DNA of 35,226 bases from Hofstenia miamia (lineage: Eukaryota; Xenacoelomorpha; Acoela; Hofsteniidae). Shown piece by piece: positions 20,815-30,235 of this stretch (its first letter is position 1; each line of letters begins with the position of its first letter). Location: contig CABFPE010000043.1 of the NCBI GenBank assembly GCA_900660155.1, positions 4,754 through 39,979 on the forward strand. The letters run 5' to 3'. The translations under genes and the position numbers were made by a program. Below the pieces are notes generated by a model, which was given only the letters and a program-made list of their open reading frames with translations, had not been told where the DNA came from and made no database searches.

Positions 20815-22940
20815 TTTGATTTTCTGTCATTCTGTGAAAATATCCAGCATGATATACAATCTTCTAGTTCCAGTGAATTCAAATATTTGACCTTGCTAAC
20901 TACAAAATGTTATGTTTATTCTATCAATGTATTGTAGAATCTTGACAACCTTCCAACTAATAAAGCTTAACTTAATTTAGGAGCTGCTGTAACATGTTTC
21001 CCTCCTTGACTAGTATGGTAGGTGACAGATTCCAACTTTCCATCTCTCTTCTTTCGTTCTAACTTTGAATTGCTTATTAATTAAGATAATATCTGTTCAA
21101 CTAGTATTGGTAAGAAAACTAACAACTGTATTTTAGATGCAAGACAAGAGATAGATGGTACAATGTACAGGGTCAAACACCTGACCTGAAGCAAAGCACA
21201 AAGTGAAATCAAAGAATTACAATATAACAATTAATTCCAGCTGACACTTGAACATCGAGAAAAACACCAACCACAACGCCAATGACTCAGTGCAGTGAAA
21301 TAGTGTGCAAAAATACGGTAGTGACAGTGTGTGATAACTTATTAATTTCGTGCATTGATTGTTCTTGTTATCAATGAAGTTGTAATATAAATGGAATTCA
21401 CAACCAGGATGCATTAGCTTTTTATGCTTCCTTACATGTAATATCCTTACATATAAATAATTAAATGTTAAACTGAGGTACATGTGAACAACCAATGTGG
21501 CCATAACAAAAAGGGAAAGTTGTTGATACTTTGGTCTACTTGTAATTACACATAATGAAATCAATACAAGATAATACAAACAAGTTCTGTAATTTCCTAT
21601 GAGGGCTAAATGAAAGATCATAATGTAATAATACGAACAATGAATGAAAGGAAAGCTAATACGAATAAAACCCCCTATCCTTACACCTAACTTAAGAGCA
21701 CATTGGGTAAGCACTGGCTACCAGCCAAACAGCCATTTGAATGGTGAACAAATTAATGTTGGTGCAAAGCCATTACAAAGCTCCCATTAAATGAAGTCAT
21801 GGACCACCCTCTCAAATACCCTAGTGCTCGAATGTTTAGCTTTCCATGACAATTAATAAAATAACCTGACAAAGAAAAGCAAAGTAAATCCAATGAATTT
21901 ATGTCATCATCAAAATAATAAACTGCACCACTTTTATATGTGAAACTATTCAACAATCAAATATTTGGCTAGTACCTGTTAACTCTAAGTTGTTGACAGT
22001 TTTCTGATTTCTGATTTTCCATCGCCTGCTGATTTACGCATGTCAGCATTAATTAGCATTTGCGACTTCAGTCTTTTACCATTTGTAAAATGTACTGCCA
22101 AATTAAATAATATCAAAATACTGCTTTATAATTTTACAAATGATTTAACTAATAACAATCATGTGTGTACAATAAATAATTATTTCTAAAGTTAGTTTTA
22201 GTTCTTTCTTTTCTTTCTCTCAACTTTACCACATGATGGATTATGTTACATTATGATCTTGACACTGGTTTATACATTGGATTTCACTTTTCATAATGTA
22301 TTATGGGGATGGTACTTAGTTTGGCAAATTGTGTTAACACTAACAGAGATTTATCCAATAGGGGTAATTGAGTGCTACCAACAAATTGAGGTTCCACAAT
22401 ATCAGTTTGTACCATTAAAAAATGATTTCCACTCTATATGTAGCATTCATAGCTGGCATTGGTTGTTGTGTTTGGATATATCTTTCCATAAAATCCTAAC
22501 ATATTTCCAGCCTGGTCTAAATCCACCTCATATTCTGACTTGTTTGTTGCTTGTAAGTGTCTACCAATCATTTTAAATTGTATTGAAATACCTTAAGGTT
22601 TAAGAAAAGAGTTTATATCTATATACAAGTCCTTGAAGCTTGGAATAAAACTGCAAACAAATTTTGGTTCCATCTTTTTTCTTCAAAACCCACCACTGTG
22701 TCTTAAGATTAAGAAATTTTGATGGGTAACCCAATAACTGCCACATCATGTGCATTATTAATCAGTTCATTCAAATGCATAGTAAATTCCATCAACCCTG
22801 CTGGGTGGCAAACCCATCTTCTCCACATCTTTCAGATACAAACATTACAAGAACCATTACTTGCAGATCAATCTAAATGTTTCCCATCAATCAAGTGCAC
22901 CCTCCAGTTTAATACATGCATATTTATTAAGTAAAAGCAA
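20815..22940 (-). pseudogene. Endogenous virus copy 0: diverged minor-capsid-type gene, interrupted
   Basis: Two pieces match the minor-capsid-type gene of copy A at 23170-23900. One is 20815-20917 (the 3' end; for example GATATACAATC and CCTTGCT..CTACAAAAT). The other is about 22241-22940 (for example CTGGTTTATACAT, CAGCCTGGTCTAA and AAATTTTGATGGGTA). The minus-strand frame in the second piece is littered with stops, and identity to copies A and B is clearly lower, so this is the oldest copy. The pieces are separated by about 1.3 kb of unrelated sequence, presumably an insertion. No other genes of the cassette are attached on its upstream side (right), where copy A begins after 23160. Confidence 0.55.
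21217..21714 (-). CDS. Unrecognised 165-residue open frame
   Basis: Minus-strand frame of 165 codons, rich in Leu, Tyr, Ile, His and Cys, with several hydrophobic stretches but no family motif that I recognise. It lies inside the sequence that splits virus copy 0, followed in the same direction by a 67-residue frame at 21753-21956 (upstream of it). Its length is unusual for chance in such AT-rich DNA, but the strand is T-rich here, which depletes stop codons. It may be a remnant of the inserted element or spurious. Confidence 0.2.
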   Translation of the reverse strand: MLTQCALKLGVRIGGFIRISFPFIHCSYYYIMIFHLALIGNYRTCLYYLVLISLCVITSRPKYQQLSLFVMATLVVHMYLSLTFNYLYVRILHVRKHKKLMHPGCEFHLYYNFIDNKNNQCTKLISYHTLSLPYFCTLFHCTESLALWLVFFSMFKCQLELIVIL

Positions 22941-23169
22941 AAGCTATTTACAAATATGTTTAGAAATCAATAATTTTATTACCTCACAAAAGAAATCATT
23001 GTCAAGTTGAATAAACACAAATGTATTTTATAATGAGGCATGTGAAGTGATGGAAATTAATGTTTTGTTAGTGAAATTAAAAAAATGATCAATCAATTTA
23101 TTATGCCCTATTCACAAATTACATCAATGCAAAAGTGTTATAAATAATTTCCAATTGACAATTCTACTA

Positions 23170-23960
23170 GCTTTTTTCTGTTTTTTCCTCATTTGTTCAA
23201 ATATTGAGTGTGATATACAATCACCCTCTACCAGTGAATCTCATTGGATAGCCTTGCTCAGTACAAAATTTAATTGTTATGCTGTTGATATATGATATTA
23301 GAACTGGTTTATACATCAGATTTTGTTTTTCATGGTGTATGACAGGGATGGTATTAATTTTTTCTTTATATGTTAGCAATAACAAGCATTTATCCAACAC
23401 AGGCAAATGAGTACTACTAACACATTGAGGTTCTACAAAGTCTGTATGTATCATTACAATATGATTTCCGCCAAAAATATCACAGTCATAATTTGTGGTT
23501 GTTGCTGTTTCTTGATATATCTTTCTGTAAAAGCCTAGTAGATTTCCAGCTTGGGCCAAGCCTATTTCATATTGTGAATCACTATTCACCATTCATAAAT
23601 TGTGGAATATTCTAAATTTTAATGAAATACCATAGGGGTCTAACATGTAATTTATATATTCATAGAGTTCAAGACATCTAAGCTTATGCCCTGAATAAAT
23701 TTCCAATCAGTTTATGTTTCCATATTTATCCTTTAAAGTCCACATTTGGTGTTTAAGATAAAAAAATTTTGATGGGTATCTAAAATCAATTAACACAACC
23801 TCACATGCATTATATATTGGCTTGTCCAAATACAAATTCATTCAATCCATTGGGACAACATGCACCAGGCTTCCAACATTTTTCAGATAATAATGTTACA
23901 TTAACCATTACATATAACCCTTATCTATGAGTTTGTTATCATCTGAGTGAACTTGCAATG
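23170..23960 (-). pseudogene. Virus copy A: probable minor capsid protein gene
   Basis: The 3' part (23592-23221) is an open frame of 123 codons. It carries EIGLAQAGNLLGFYRKIYQE, a central IHTDFVEPQ segment and a C-terminal IKFCTEQGYPMRF. The LA..LGF ... YTDxVEPQxV ... PVL motif order with a closing I.I....G.P..F is what I know from a late structural protein of Polinton/adintovirus-type elements, probably the penton-like minor capsid protein. Upstream, 23593-23960 continues the homology to copies B and C (CWKPGACCPNGLNEF) but with stops and frame changes. The whole gene would be about 250-300 codons. It lies downstream of the protease in the same direction. Function is inferred from the family; this copy is broken. 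Confidence 0.55.
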
Positions 23961-24054
23961 TAATGTCTATGTATTTTATTAAATTGTACATGGATTTTTA
24001 TAAAATAAAAGTTTTAGATAATTTTATTAAGACTATTATCACACAAAAAATCAT

Positions 24055-24430
24055 TAATAAATGGTAAATTGGTAAACACAACCACCTCTGGTATACAGTA
24101 AGTGCCACACATCATTGATGTTCCTTGTAATCTTGTTTTTCTATCACCCTCATAAATGTGAAATCCTGGATAGGAGGTGTGACAACAGCATTCAATGTCA
24201 AGATAATGTTTTAAGGGATGTTCAAGAAATTATTTGAAAATTAAATTGTCATTGTAATCTCGTATAATCAACAACCAATGTGTACCAGGGTGATTGCATG
24301 GACTTACATTTGCAATTAAAAATGAGCCTTTAACCAAAATTGGTTGAATATCATCTGAGGCCTGTACACCATAAAATCAAAAGCAGAGTGAGGGAATTTG
24401 TTAGGAAATGCATCTAATCTCGTCAGCATT
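24055..24430 (-). pseudogene. Virus copy A: adenain-like cysteine protease, broken
   Basis: The minus-strand frame starts with ATG (MNADEIRCIS) overlapping the upstream gene's stop as TAATG, then hits a stop after ten codons. The correct frame resumes with FYGVQASDDIQPILVKGSF, then NHPGTHWLLIIRD, which contains the catalytic His. Further on are a stop in place of the Asp-bearing DxLG residue region, RKTRLQG, and a truncated MCGTYCI with the catalytic Cys. The order ...PGTHW...D..G...Q...CG.YC is that of adenovirus/Polinton maturation proteases (peptidase C5-like), which process virion proteins during assembly. A deletion removes the part after the Cys that is present in copy C. Confidence 0.65.
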
Positions 24431-24432
24431 CA

Positions 24433-24855
24433 TTAGATTTTTAAATAGTTGTAAAGTCTCCATTGTCTAAACTTAACATAGATCCAAATTAATAAAGACA
24501 GTAGATGGCCTAAAACTGCTAAATTACACAAAAATCTGTAAAATATCAGATATCCTTTGGTAATTCCAAATTCTCTTTTAAATAAACCATAGCTATTGTT
24601 GTAAATTGCATGTACTCTAAACAGTTTTGACCATTTCAAAAGTGGTGGTTCATTTGCAAAACTTTTTCAACACTGACATTGTGTATACCATGTTTCTGTA
24701 ATAGATAGTTTGTAACATGCACAAACTTTAAATGTGGGTCTTTGGTAGCGTAAATATGACCTTCCAGCACTCGAATTTTGTAAAGTTTCAACATCTTTCT
24801 ACAATACAATGATTTAGAAAACACACATATTATCCTTTTATAACCTTTCACTGTT
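24433..24855 (-). pseudogene. Virus copy A: unidentified ORFx between capsid and protease genes
   Basis: The minus-strand frame of 71 codons (24851-24636) has KMLKLYKIRVLEGHIYATKD. A frame break follows, then 68 codons (24639-24433) with FRVHAIYNNSYGLFKREFGI and a hydrophobic end (AVLGHLLSLLIWIYV) followed by a short basic tail. Homologous stretches occur in copies B and C, so this is a real gene of the ancestral virus. Its start overlaps the last codons of the capsid gene in another frame, and its TAA overlaps the protease ATG. Length about 135-140 residues. The C-terminal hydrophobic segment suggests membrane association. I do not recognise the family. Confidence 0.5.
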
Positions 24856-24945
24856 TATCAATATCGACTTTGGAATTGGTTTCCCTCAAAATCATAACTT
24901 CCATCAATTCAGCTAGTGTGGTTTTAAAATCCAGTGTTAAATGTC
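24838..24945 (-). pseudogene. Virus copy A: 3' end of the major capsid gene
   Basis: About 35 codons homologous to the end of the capsid gene in copy C (LTLDFKTTLAELMEV ... KVIKG). The frame contains a stop shortly before the end. Homology stops abruptly near 24945, so the copy is truncated 5' within the capsid gene. Confidence 0.6.
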
Positions 24946-25324
24946 CTAACAATTTCAAAATTCATCTCCACAAAGAATATTGGACATGTCACATACTTTT
25001 CCCATATTTTGTTTTCACTGGATATGTATATTATAGTATTTCATGGTTAACTGAGCATGTTTTTTACATTTCCACTTTAAAAATGAATTTATGTTATGGG
25101 ATTTTATACATCTTATTTTTCATATTTATATTAAATGGCATTTTTTTCTCAAAATTCTTAGTGAATTGTCTTCTAATTACCATGTGCCTGTATTTTTTGT
25201 GTGTGAATAATACACTATTTACAAATAATTGTACATTTAGAATGGAGAATGCATCTCAGAGTTTACAAATTTAACAATTGGAAATCATATCTATTGATGG
25301 AAAAAATTGTCATTACACAATACA
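24946..25324. other. T-rich spacer between virus copy A and repeat R1
   Basis: No recognised gene. A plus-strand frame crosses this stretch (24870-25274), but it starts antisense to the capsid remnant and runs through T-rich sequence, so I regard it as spurious. Confidence 0.4.
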
Positions 25325-26026
25325 TTTTGATGACTACTGATTAATTTCCCATGTATTTCAACTGCTTTCAGTGTCTATGTGAAATATTTAACACATTTTT
25401 GTGAATCTAACATTACATGTAAAAGGCCACAGGCATTTTCAAAATGCACACTGCTATGTACACTCATGTTATTATTACCAACTAATCTATCCATTTCAAT
25501 TGCTTACAGGGCCAGTGTACAATGCTTAACACATTTTCAGGAATCTAACATTACATTTAAAGGCTACATATTATTTTTTTAAATATTGCACCATTTTTCT
25601 ATTTGTAAAATTTCCATGTGTTTAATTCGTTTTCAGCAATCTAACATTACATGCAAAAGACTTAATTTCATTTTTCAAATATGTTGCTATTTTTCCATTA
25701 TAAAAATGCCATTTGTTGTGCTAATATCCAAATACATAAAATGAGAAATTTTTTTCATTAAACTTTGACATTACAGGAGTAATATACAATAAAAGCAAAC
25801 TACTTTTTGGAAAAAGTAAAACACAGGGTTATGCATAAAGACGAGTTAACATTACAAGCATGAAATATAGACTTACACATTAAAATCAAAACATGGTTTA
25901 TACATAAAGACGCAATTTTGCTTCCTAAAAAAATATGCATGCAATGTTATTAATATAATTTATACACACACATGTGTTTCAATATACAATATTAATATAT
26001 ATATTAGTTTTACATGCCAATCTTGG
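25325..26026 (+). repeat. Long AT-rich repeat R1, copy 3
   Basis: Matches the first and middle parts of copy 1: GATTAATTTCCCATGTATTT, three CTAACATTACATG subrepeats, the GTAAAACACAGGGTTATGC block and CACATGTGTTTCAATATACA. It breaks off at ...CATGCCAATCTT and is joined directly to the 3' end of virus copy B at about 26027, whereas copies 1 and 2 continue for several hundred bases. Confidence 0.75.
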
Positions 26027-26027
26027 T

Positions 26028-26760
26028 TTATACATCAGATTTTGTTTTTCACGGTGAATTATGGGGATGAAATTAATTTTTTCTTCATGCATTAGCAACA
26101 GTGTTCATTTATTCAAAATGGGCAATCAGGTACTACCAACATGTTAAGGTTCTGCAATGTCTGTGTGTATCATTACAATAGGATTTCCACCAAAAATATC
26201 ACAGTTGTATTTGGCAGTTGTTACTGTTTTTTGATATGTTTTTCTGTAAAAGCTTAGTAGATTTCTGGCTTGGGCAAAATTTATTTCATATTCTGAATCA
26301 TTCTCCACCATTAATAAATTGCCAAATCTTCTAAATTTTAATGAAATGCCATAGGGGTCTAGTGTGTAATTTATATATTCATAGAGTCATGAAAGCTATG
26401 CATATGTCCTGAATAAATTTTCAATCAGGTTATATTTCCATCTTTATACTTTAAAGTCCACATTAGGTATATAAGATTAAGAAATTTGGATGGGCATACA
26501 AAATCAATTAGCACAATCTCACATGCATTATATATTAGTCCAAATACATTGTAAATTTATTCAATCCATTAGGACAAAATACCCCAGCCTTCCAGCATTT
26601 TTCAGATAGTAATGTTACAATAACCATTATGTATACCCCCTGTCTATGAGTTTGTTATCAGGCAAGTGAACTTGCAATGAAATGTATACATATTTTATTA
26701 GCAAAATATATTGTACATGTGTTTTTATCAATATACAAGTTTTAGATAATTTTATTAAGC
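26028..26760 (-). pseudogene. Virus copy B: probable minor capsid protein gene, 3' truncated
   Basis: The minus strand carries the same gene as copy A. The upstream region has VHLPDNKLIDRGYT and LLSEKCWKAGV, the middle has NYTLDPYGISLKF-like sequence, and the 3' part has NLLMVENDSEYEI, ...LLSFYRKTYQ and a HTDI.EP stretch. Several TAA/TGA codons and frame changes interrupt it. The last 30-40 codons present in copy A are missing because the homology ends at the R1 junction near 26027. The 5' boundary of the gene is uncertain because all copies are broken there. Confidence 0.55.
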
Positions 26761-26799
26761 CCATTATCACACAAAATAAATGGTAAATTGGTAAACACA

Positions 26800-27175
26800 A
26801 GCACCTCTGGTATATTATTAAAAAATAAAAATGCACAAAATATACAGCAAGCACCACATATTGGTAATCTTGCTATTCTATCACCCTCATAAATGTGAAA
26901 TTCTTGATAGGAGATGTGACAATAGCATTCAATGTTGGATAATGATATAAGGGACGTCCAAGAGAGTCTTTGAAAATTGAATTGCCATTGTCATCTCATA
27001 TAATCAACAGCCAATGTGTACCAGGGTAATTTCAGGGACTTGCATTTACAATTAAAAATGAGCCTTTAACCAAGCTTGGTTGAATATCATCTGAGGCATG
27101 TACACTGTAAAATCAAAAGTGGAATAAGGAAATTTGTACGAAAATACATCTAATCTCATCAGCATTCATTAGATA
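26800..27175 (-). pseudogene. Virus copy B: adenain-like cysteine protease, broken
   Basis: Minus-strand homology to the protease of copies A and C, starting MNADEIRCIF. FYSVHASDDIQPSLVKGSF is preserved. The His-bearing YPGTHWLLII follows a stop, and SIFKDSLGRP carries the acidic residue region. After that the frame changes, and the segment bearing the first half of the Cys motif is deleted, leaving MCGACC-like sequence. At least three stops or frame changes are seen. It is the same gene as the copy A protease, with different lesions. Confidence 0.6.
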
Positions 27176-27340
27176 TTTAAATAATTGTAAAGTCTCCAAT
27201 GTCTAAATTTGATGTAGAGCCAAAACAATAAAGATGGTAGATGACCTAAAATTGGTAAATTACACCAAAATATGTAAAATATCAGATATCCATTGCCAAT
27301 TCCAATTTCTTTTTTAACAAAACCATAGCGTATTTTTAAA
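27176..27340 (-). pseudogene. Virus copy B: ORFx remnant
   Basis: Only the C-terminal part of ORFx survives (KKEIGIGNGYLIFYIF, then PILGHLPSLLFWLYIKF). Its upstream part, together with the capsid gene's last 30-odd codons, is deleted. Compared with copy C, about 370 bp is missing at the junction near 27340. Confidence 0.55.
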
Positions 27341-28450
27341 ATCCAGTGTTAAATGTATATTCAGACCACTCAATTCAGGATACAAAACCTTGTTGTTGGC
27401 CTCTGCAATGCTAGTCAGATCAAAAGCCATAATCACATGTTTGTTATACTGCATGTAGGGTATTCTGCTACCATCATTTTTTATTCCCAGAGCTTTTATT
27501 GATTGATAATATGCCTGTGCTAGTTGTCATCTCCAACTAACATGGGGGTGTATGCAATATTTGATCCTCCATGGGTTATAGTAACTTGACAGAGTCCTCT
27601 AAATTTATATGAAAACTGATTTGGAAACATTTTCCTGTAAACTGGTGATTTGGAACAATTGCCAAGGCAATTCTTCTAATGGGTTCATTGGAAAAATCAT
27701 TTTCTCTAGTGTGTTCTGACCCACTGGAATTATAAATGTACATGTAAGAATTCTTGTAAAGTGGTATGTAGCAGGAGTTGTCAATAGTGTTTTTCCAATT
27801 GACAAATGCACACTTTCTGTGACTCTGAGCTTTCTTAGAGTTAGGAAGGCACCCATAATTGGCATTTTAGAATCTGCATTTACATCTGTGGTTAAGGAAA
27901 AATCATCTTGTGATCTTAAAAGCTTTAGCCAAATATCAATACCAGGTATTAGTGTAATTTTTCACAGTGGTAAAAATCAATTGTGAGAGGGCCATAGAAG
28001 CTTGCTACCTGGCTTTCCCTAGTTAGCACTCTATGTCTATACTGACCATCTTTTTCATCACAATATTTTATCAGTTTATCAGGGTGTTTCTCACAATAAT
28101 ACCCACTTGATGTTATTATTGAAGTCTTTTTTGGCACACTTTTTGATAGTTCATTGGTGATAATAACCATATGTGGCCATACTGCATCACCTGTATATAG
28201 TAAAACACCATTTCCATATAAACTATAGTTGCTAAACAACAAGTGCACAGCATTATTTGTTAAACAAACTTGATCTTGTTTTGTATTGTCTGCGTCATCC
28301 CAAACTAGGTTCCCACCATTGCTTTTGTGTACAATTTTCACTGATAAACCAAGATGTATATTCTGCAAATCAATGTACTCCTTTTGCTCCAACCTGAAAT
28401 TAAATTCAATGAGTGGGCCATTAAAACCAGAAGTTGGGAAATATTCCTGT
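27341..28450 (-). pseudogene. Virus copy B: major capsid protein (double jelly-roll type), broken
   Basis: This is the longest capsid copy. On the minus strand, the start region (about 28446-28395) reads GPLIEFNFRLEQKEYIDL. An open frame of 147 codons to 27949 follows, then a frameshift near 27955, ...LTLRKLRVTESVHLSIGKTL, and FIIPVGQN. Another frameshift comes near 27690, before the NPLRRIAL-like part. The motif order (IEF...YIDL; YRAxLE-like; LRKxxV; QN; RRI) matches the F54H12.2-like capsid proteins of Polinton/Maverick elements, which I take to be the double-jelly-roll major capsid protein. Such proteins build the icosahedral shell. The 3' end is deleted. No clear ATG is seen at the 5' end: a TAA lies just upstream of the recognisable part. 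Confidence 0.65.
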
Positions 28451-28468
28451 GTACTACCCCATTAAAGT

Positions 28469-28852
28469 TTACCAACATCTTATCATGTTCAAAAATATTC
28501 CACATTTTGTTTTAAGTGTTTTTGTTATCCTCCCTGGCTCAAAGAAGCCATTACCACTTTGTACACAATTCCTACATTGTTTATGAAATTGATGCCTGAC
28601 AGTGTTTCTTGTTACATTGGCAATTCTATGTTTTAAAATTTTTTTACCCTTTTTGCCAGAGACAATATCATATAAACCCCAAATTGATTTGTTCTCAATA
28701 CTGATATTGCTTAATACATTTTTCAAGGGCGGAATCATTTTCAATGCTAGTGGTATAGCAACTCATTCAAGTGTAGTAATCACTCCAAAGCCTTTCTGAG
28801 AAGTAATTGCTGTAGGGTTTCTACCACTCACTTGTTCACTATAATATCACTC
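28469..28852 (-). pseudogene. Virus copy B: small basic virion protein
   Basis: The minus strand reads from an ATG at about 28852 through a TGA at codon 3, YYSEQVSGRNPT, QKGFGVITTLE, a second TGA, and then 91 open codons from 28744 with MIPPLKNVLSN and a Lys/Arg-rich middle (KGKKILKHR). Polinton-type elements carry a short basic Gly-rich protein directly upstream of the major capsid gene, with a YYxxQxGxG..G start and a 'xxPLLxxx' helix. The position and composition fit this protein. It would be a minor virion or DNA-associated component. Two in-frame stops disable it. The gene ends about 20 bp before the recognisable capsid frame. Confidence 0.5.
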
Positions 28853-29312
28853 CATACTGAATGAATTGACAATTACACATATAGGCTATTTATACTATTC
28901 TATTCTTGTCCATACCCACTTCCTAATTATTCTAGTCAATGCCCATTGGTAGAATTTTCCGTTAATTATTTCCCCACCACCATCACTAGTACTATTTGAC
29001 TTTAGTTGATATGTATTGGGGATCATGGGAAACACTTTGTTTATTTTAAAAACCTCAGTTTGAAATTGTGGTGAATAGCCTTTTTGAAATGTGTAATCAG
29101 ATTTTGAAATTACTTACCTGGTCATGAAGAGGAAACAATGCTGGTTAGTAATGCTTATTACAAACACTCATTAGTTTTTCAACCAAGTATGGCACATGTT
29201 TTTTCTTACGGAATTTGGACACATGCCTATTGTGTGATTTACTCTGGAATTTAAGACAACAACAATTTGTTGTAGCTTATCTATATATTTATAAACTCCG
29301 CTAAAGTGTGAA
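28853..29312. other. Spacer between oppositely oriented virus copies B and C
   Basis: No homology to the cassette genes and no convincing gene. Copy B begins leftward and copy C rightward from it, so it is the centre of the inverted arrangement. Confidence 0.45.
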
Positions 29313-29866
29313 TACTATTGACAACTCCTGCTACATACCACTTTACAAGAATTTTTACACATACATTTATAATTCCAGCAGGCCAGAACATGCTTACTAG
29401 AGAAAATATTTTTTCCAATGAACCTGTTAGAAGAATCGCCTTGGCAATTGTTCTAAATCACCAGTTTACAGGCACAATGTTTACAAATCTGTTTTCATAT
29501 AAATTTAGAGGACTCTGTCAAGTTACTATAACCTGTGGAGGATCAAATATTCCATACACCCCCATGTTAGTTGCAGATGACAACTATGAGCCAGCATATT
29601 ATCAATCAATAAAACCTCTGGGAATAAATAATGATGGTGGCATAATACCCTACACACAGTATAACAAACACATGATTATGGTTTTTGATCTGACTAGCAT
29701 TACAGAGGCCAAAAATGAGGTTTTGTATTGTGAATTAAGTGGTGTGAATATACATTTAACACTGGATATTAAAAATGTTCACACCAAATTCATGGAAGTT
29801 GTCATTTTGGGGGAAACCAATTCCAAAGTCTATATTGATAAACAGCAAAAGGTTATAAAAGGATAA
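29313..29866 (+). pseudogene. Virus copy C: major capsid protein, C-terminal 182 residues
   Basis: Open plus-strand frame of 182 codons ending KVIKG and TAA. It has FIIPAGQN, EPVRRIALAIVLNHQFTG, KFRGLCQVTI and MVFDLTSITEA. QN ... (K/R)RI(V/A)xxxVxNxxFxG ... FDLT ... is the second half of the F54H12.2-like Polinton major capsid protein, about 40% of a full protein of roughly 450 residues. The frame is intact, unlike copy B, and supplies the 3' end missing there. Homology to copy B starts abruptly at about 29313 (ACTATTGACAACTCCTGC), so the 5' part was lost. The first in-frame ATG is not a native start. Confidence 0.7.
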
Positions 29867-30235
29867 GATATACATTTTGGAAATCATTGTATTGTAGAAA
29901 GATGTTGAAACTTGATGAAATTCAAGTGGTGGAAGGTCATATTCACTCTACCAAAGACCTGCATTTAAAGTTTGCACATGTTACAAACTATCTATTACAG
30001 AAACCCAGTATAATCATTGTCAGTGTTGAAAAAGTTGGGCAAATGAACCTCCACTGTGGATTGATTGGAATTGATAATTCAAGGCTACACTCGCTTTTGA
30101 AATGGTCAACACTGTTTAGAATACATGCAATTTACCATGATAGCTATGTCTTTGCTAAAAGAGAATTTGGAATTGGCAATGGATATCAGATATTTTACAG
30201 ATTTTGTGTAATTTACCAATTTTAGGCCATCTACT
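29850..30235 (+). pseudogene. Virus copy C: ORFx, 5' part
   Basis: Starts within or just after the last capsid codons in another frame and has KMLKLDEIQVVEGHIHSTKD, HVTNYLLQK, LKWSTLFRIHAIYHD and FAKREFGIGNGYQIFYRF. It is the best-preserved copy of this unknown gene; copy A lacks part of the middle. It is cut at 30235 by a 1266-bp insertion, after which the C-terminal hydrophobic segment resumes at 31502. No family recognised. Confidence 0.5.

Noticed and set aside
22253..22576. 107-codon plus-strand frame
   Set aside because: It is antisense to the minor-capsid-type gene of virus copy 0; the meaningful homology is on the minus strand.
24870..25274. 134-codon plus-strand frame with hydrophobic segments
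   Set aside because: It starts antisense to the capsid remnant of virus copy A and continues through T-rich sequence, which yields hydrophobic residues by composition alone. No motif.
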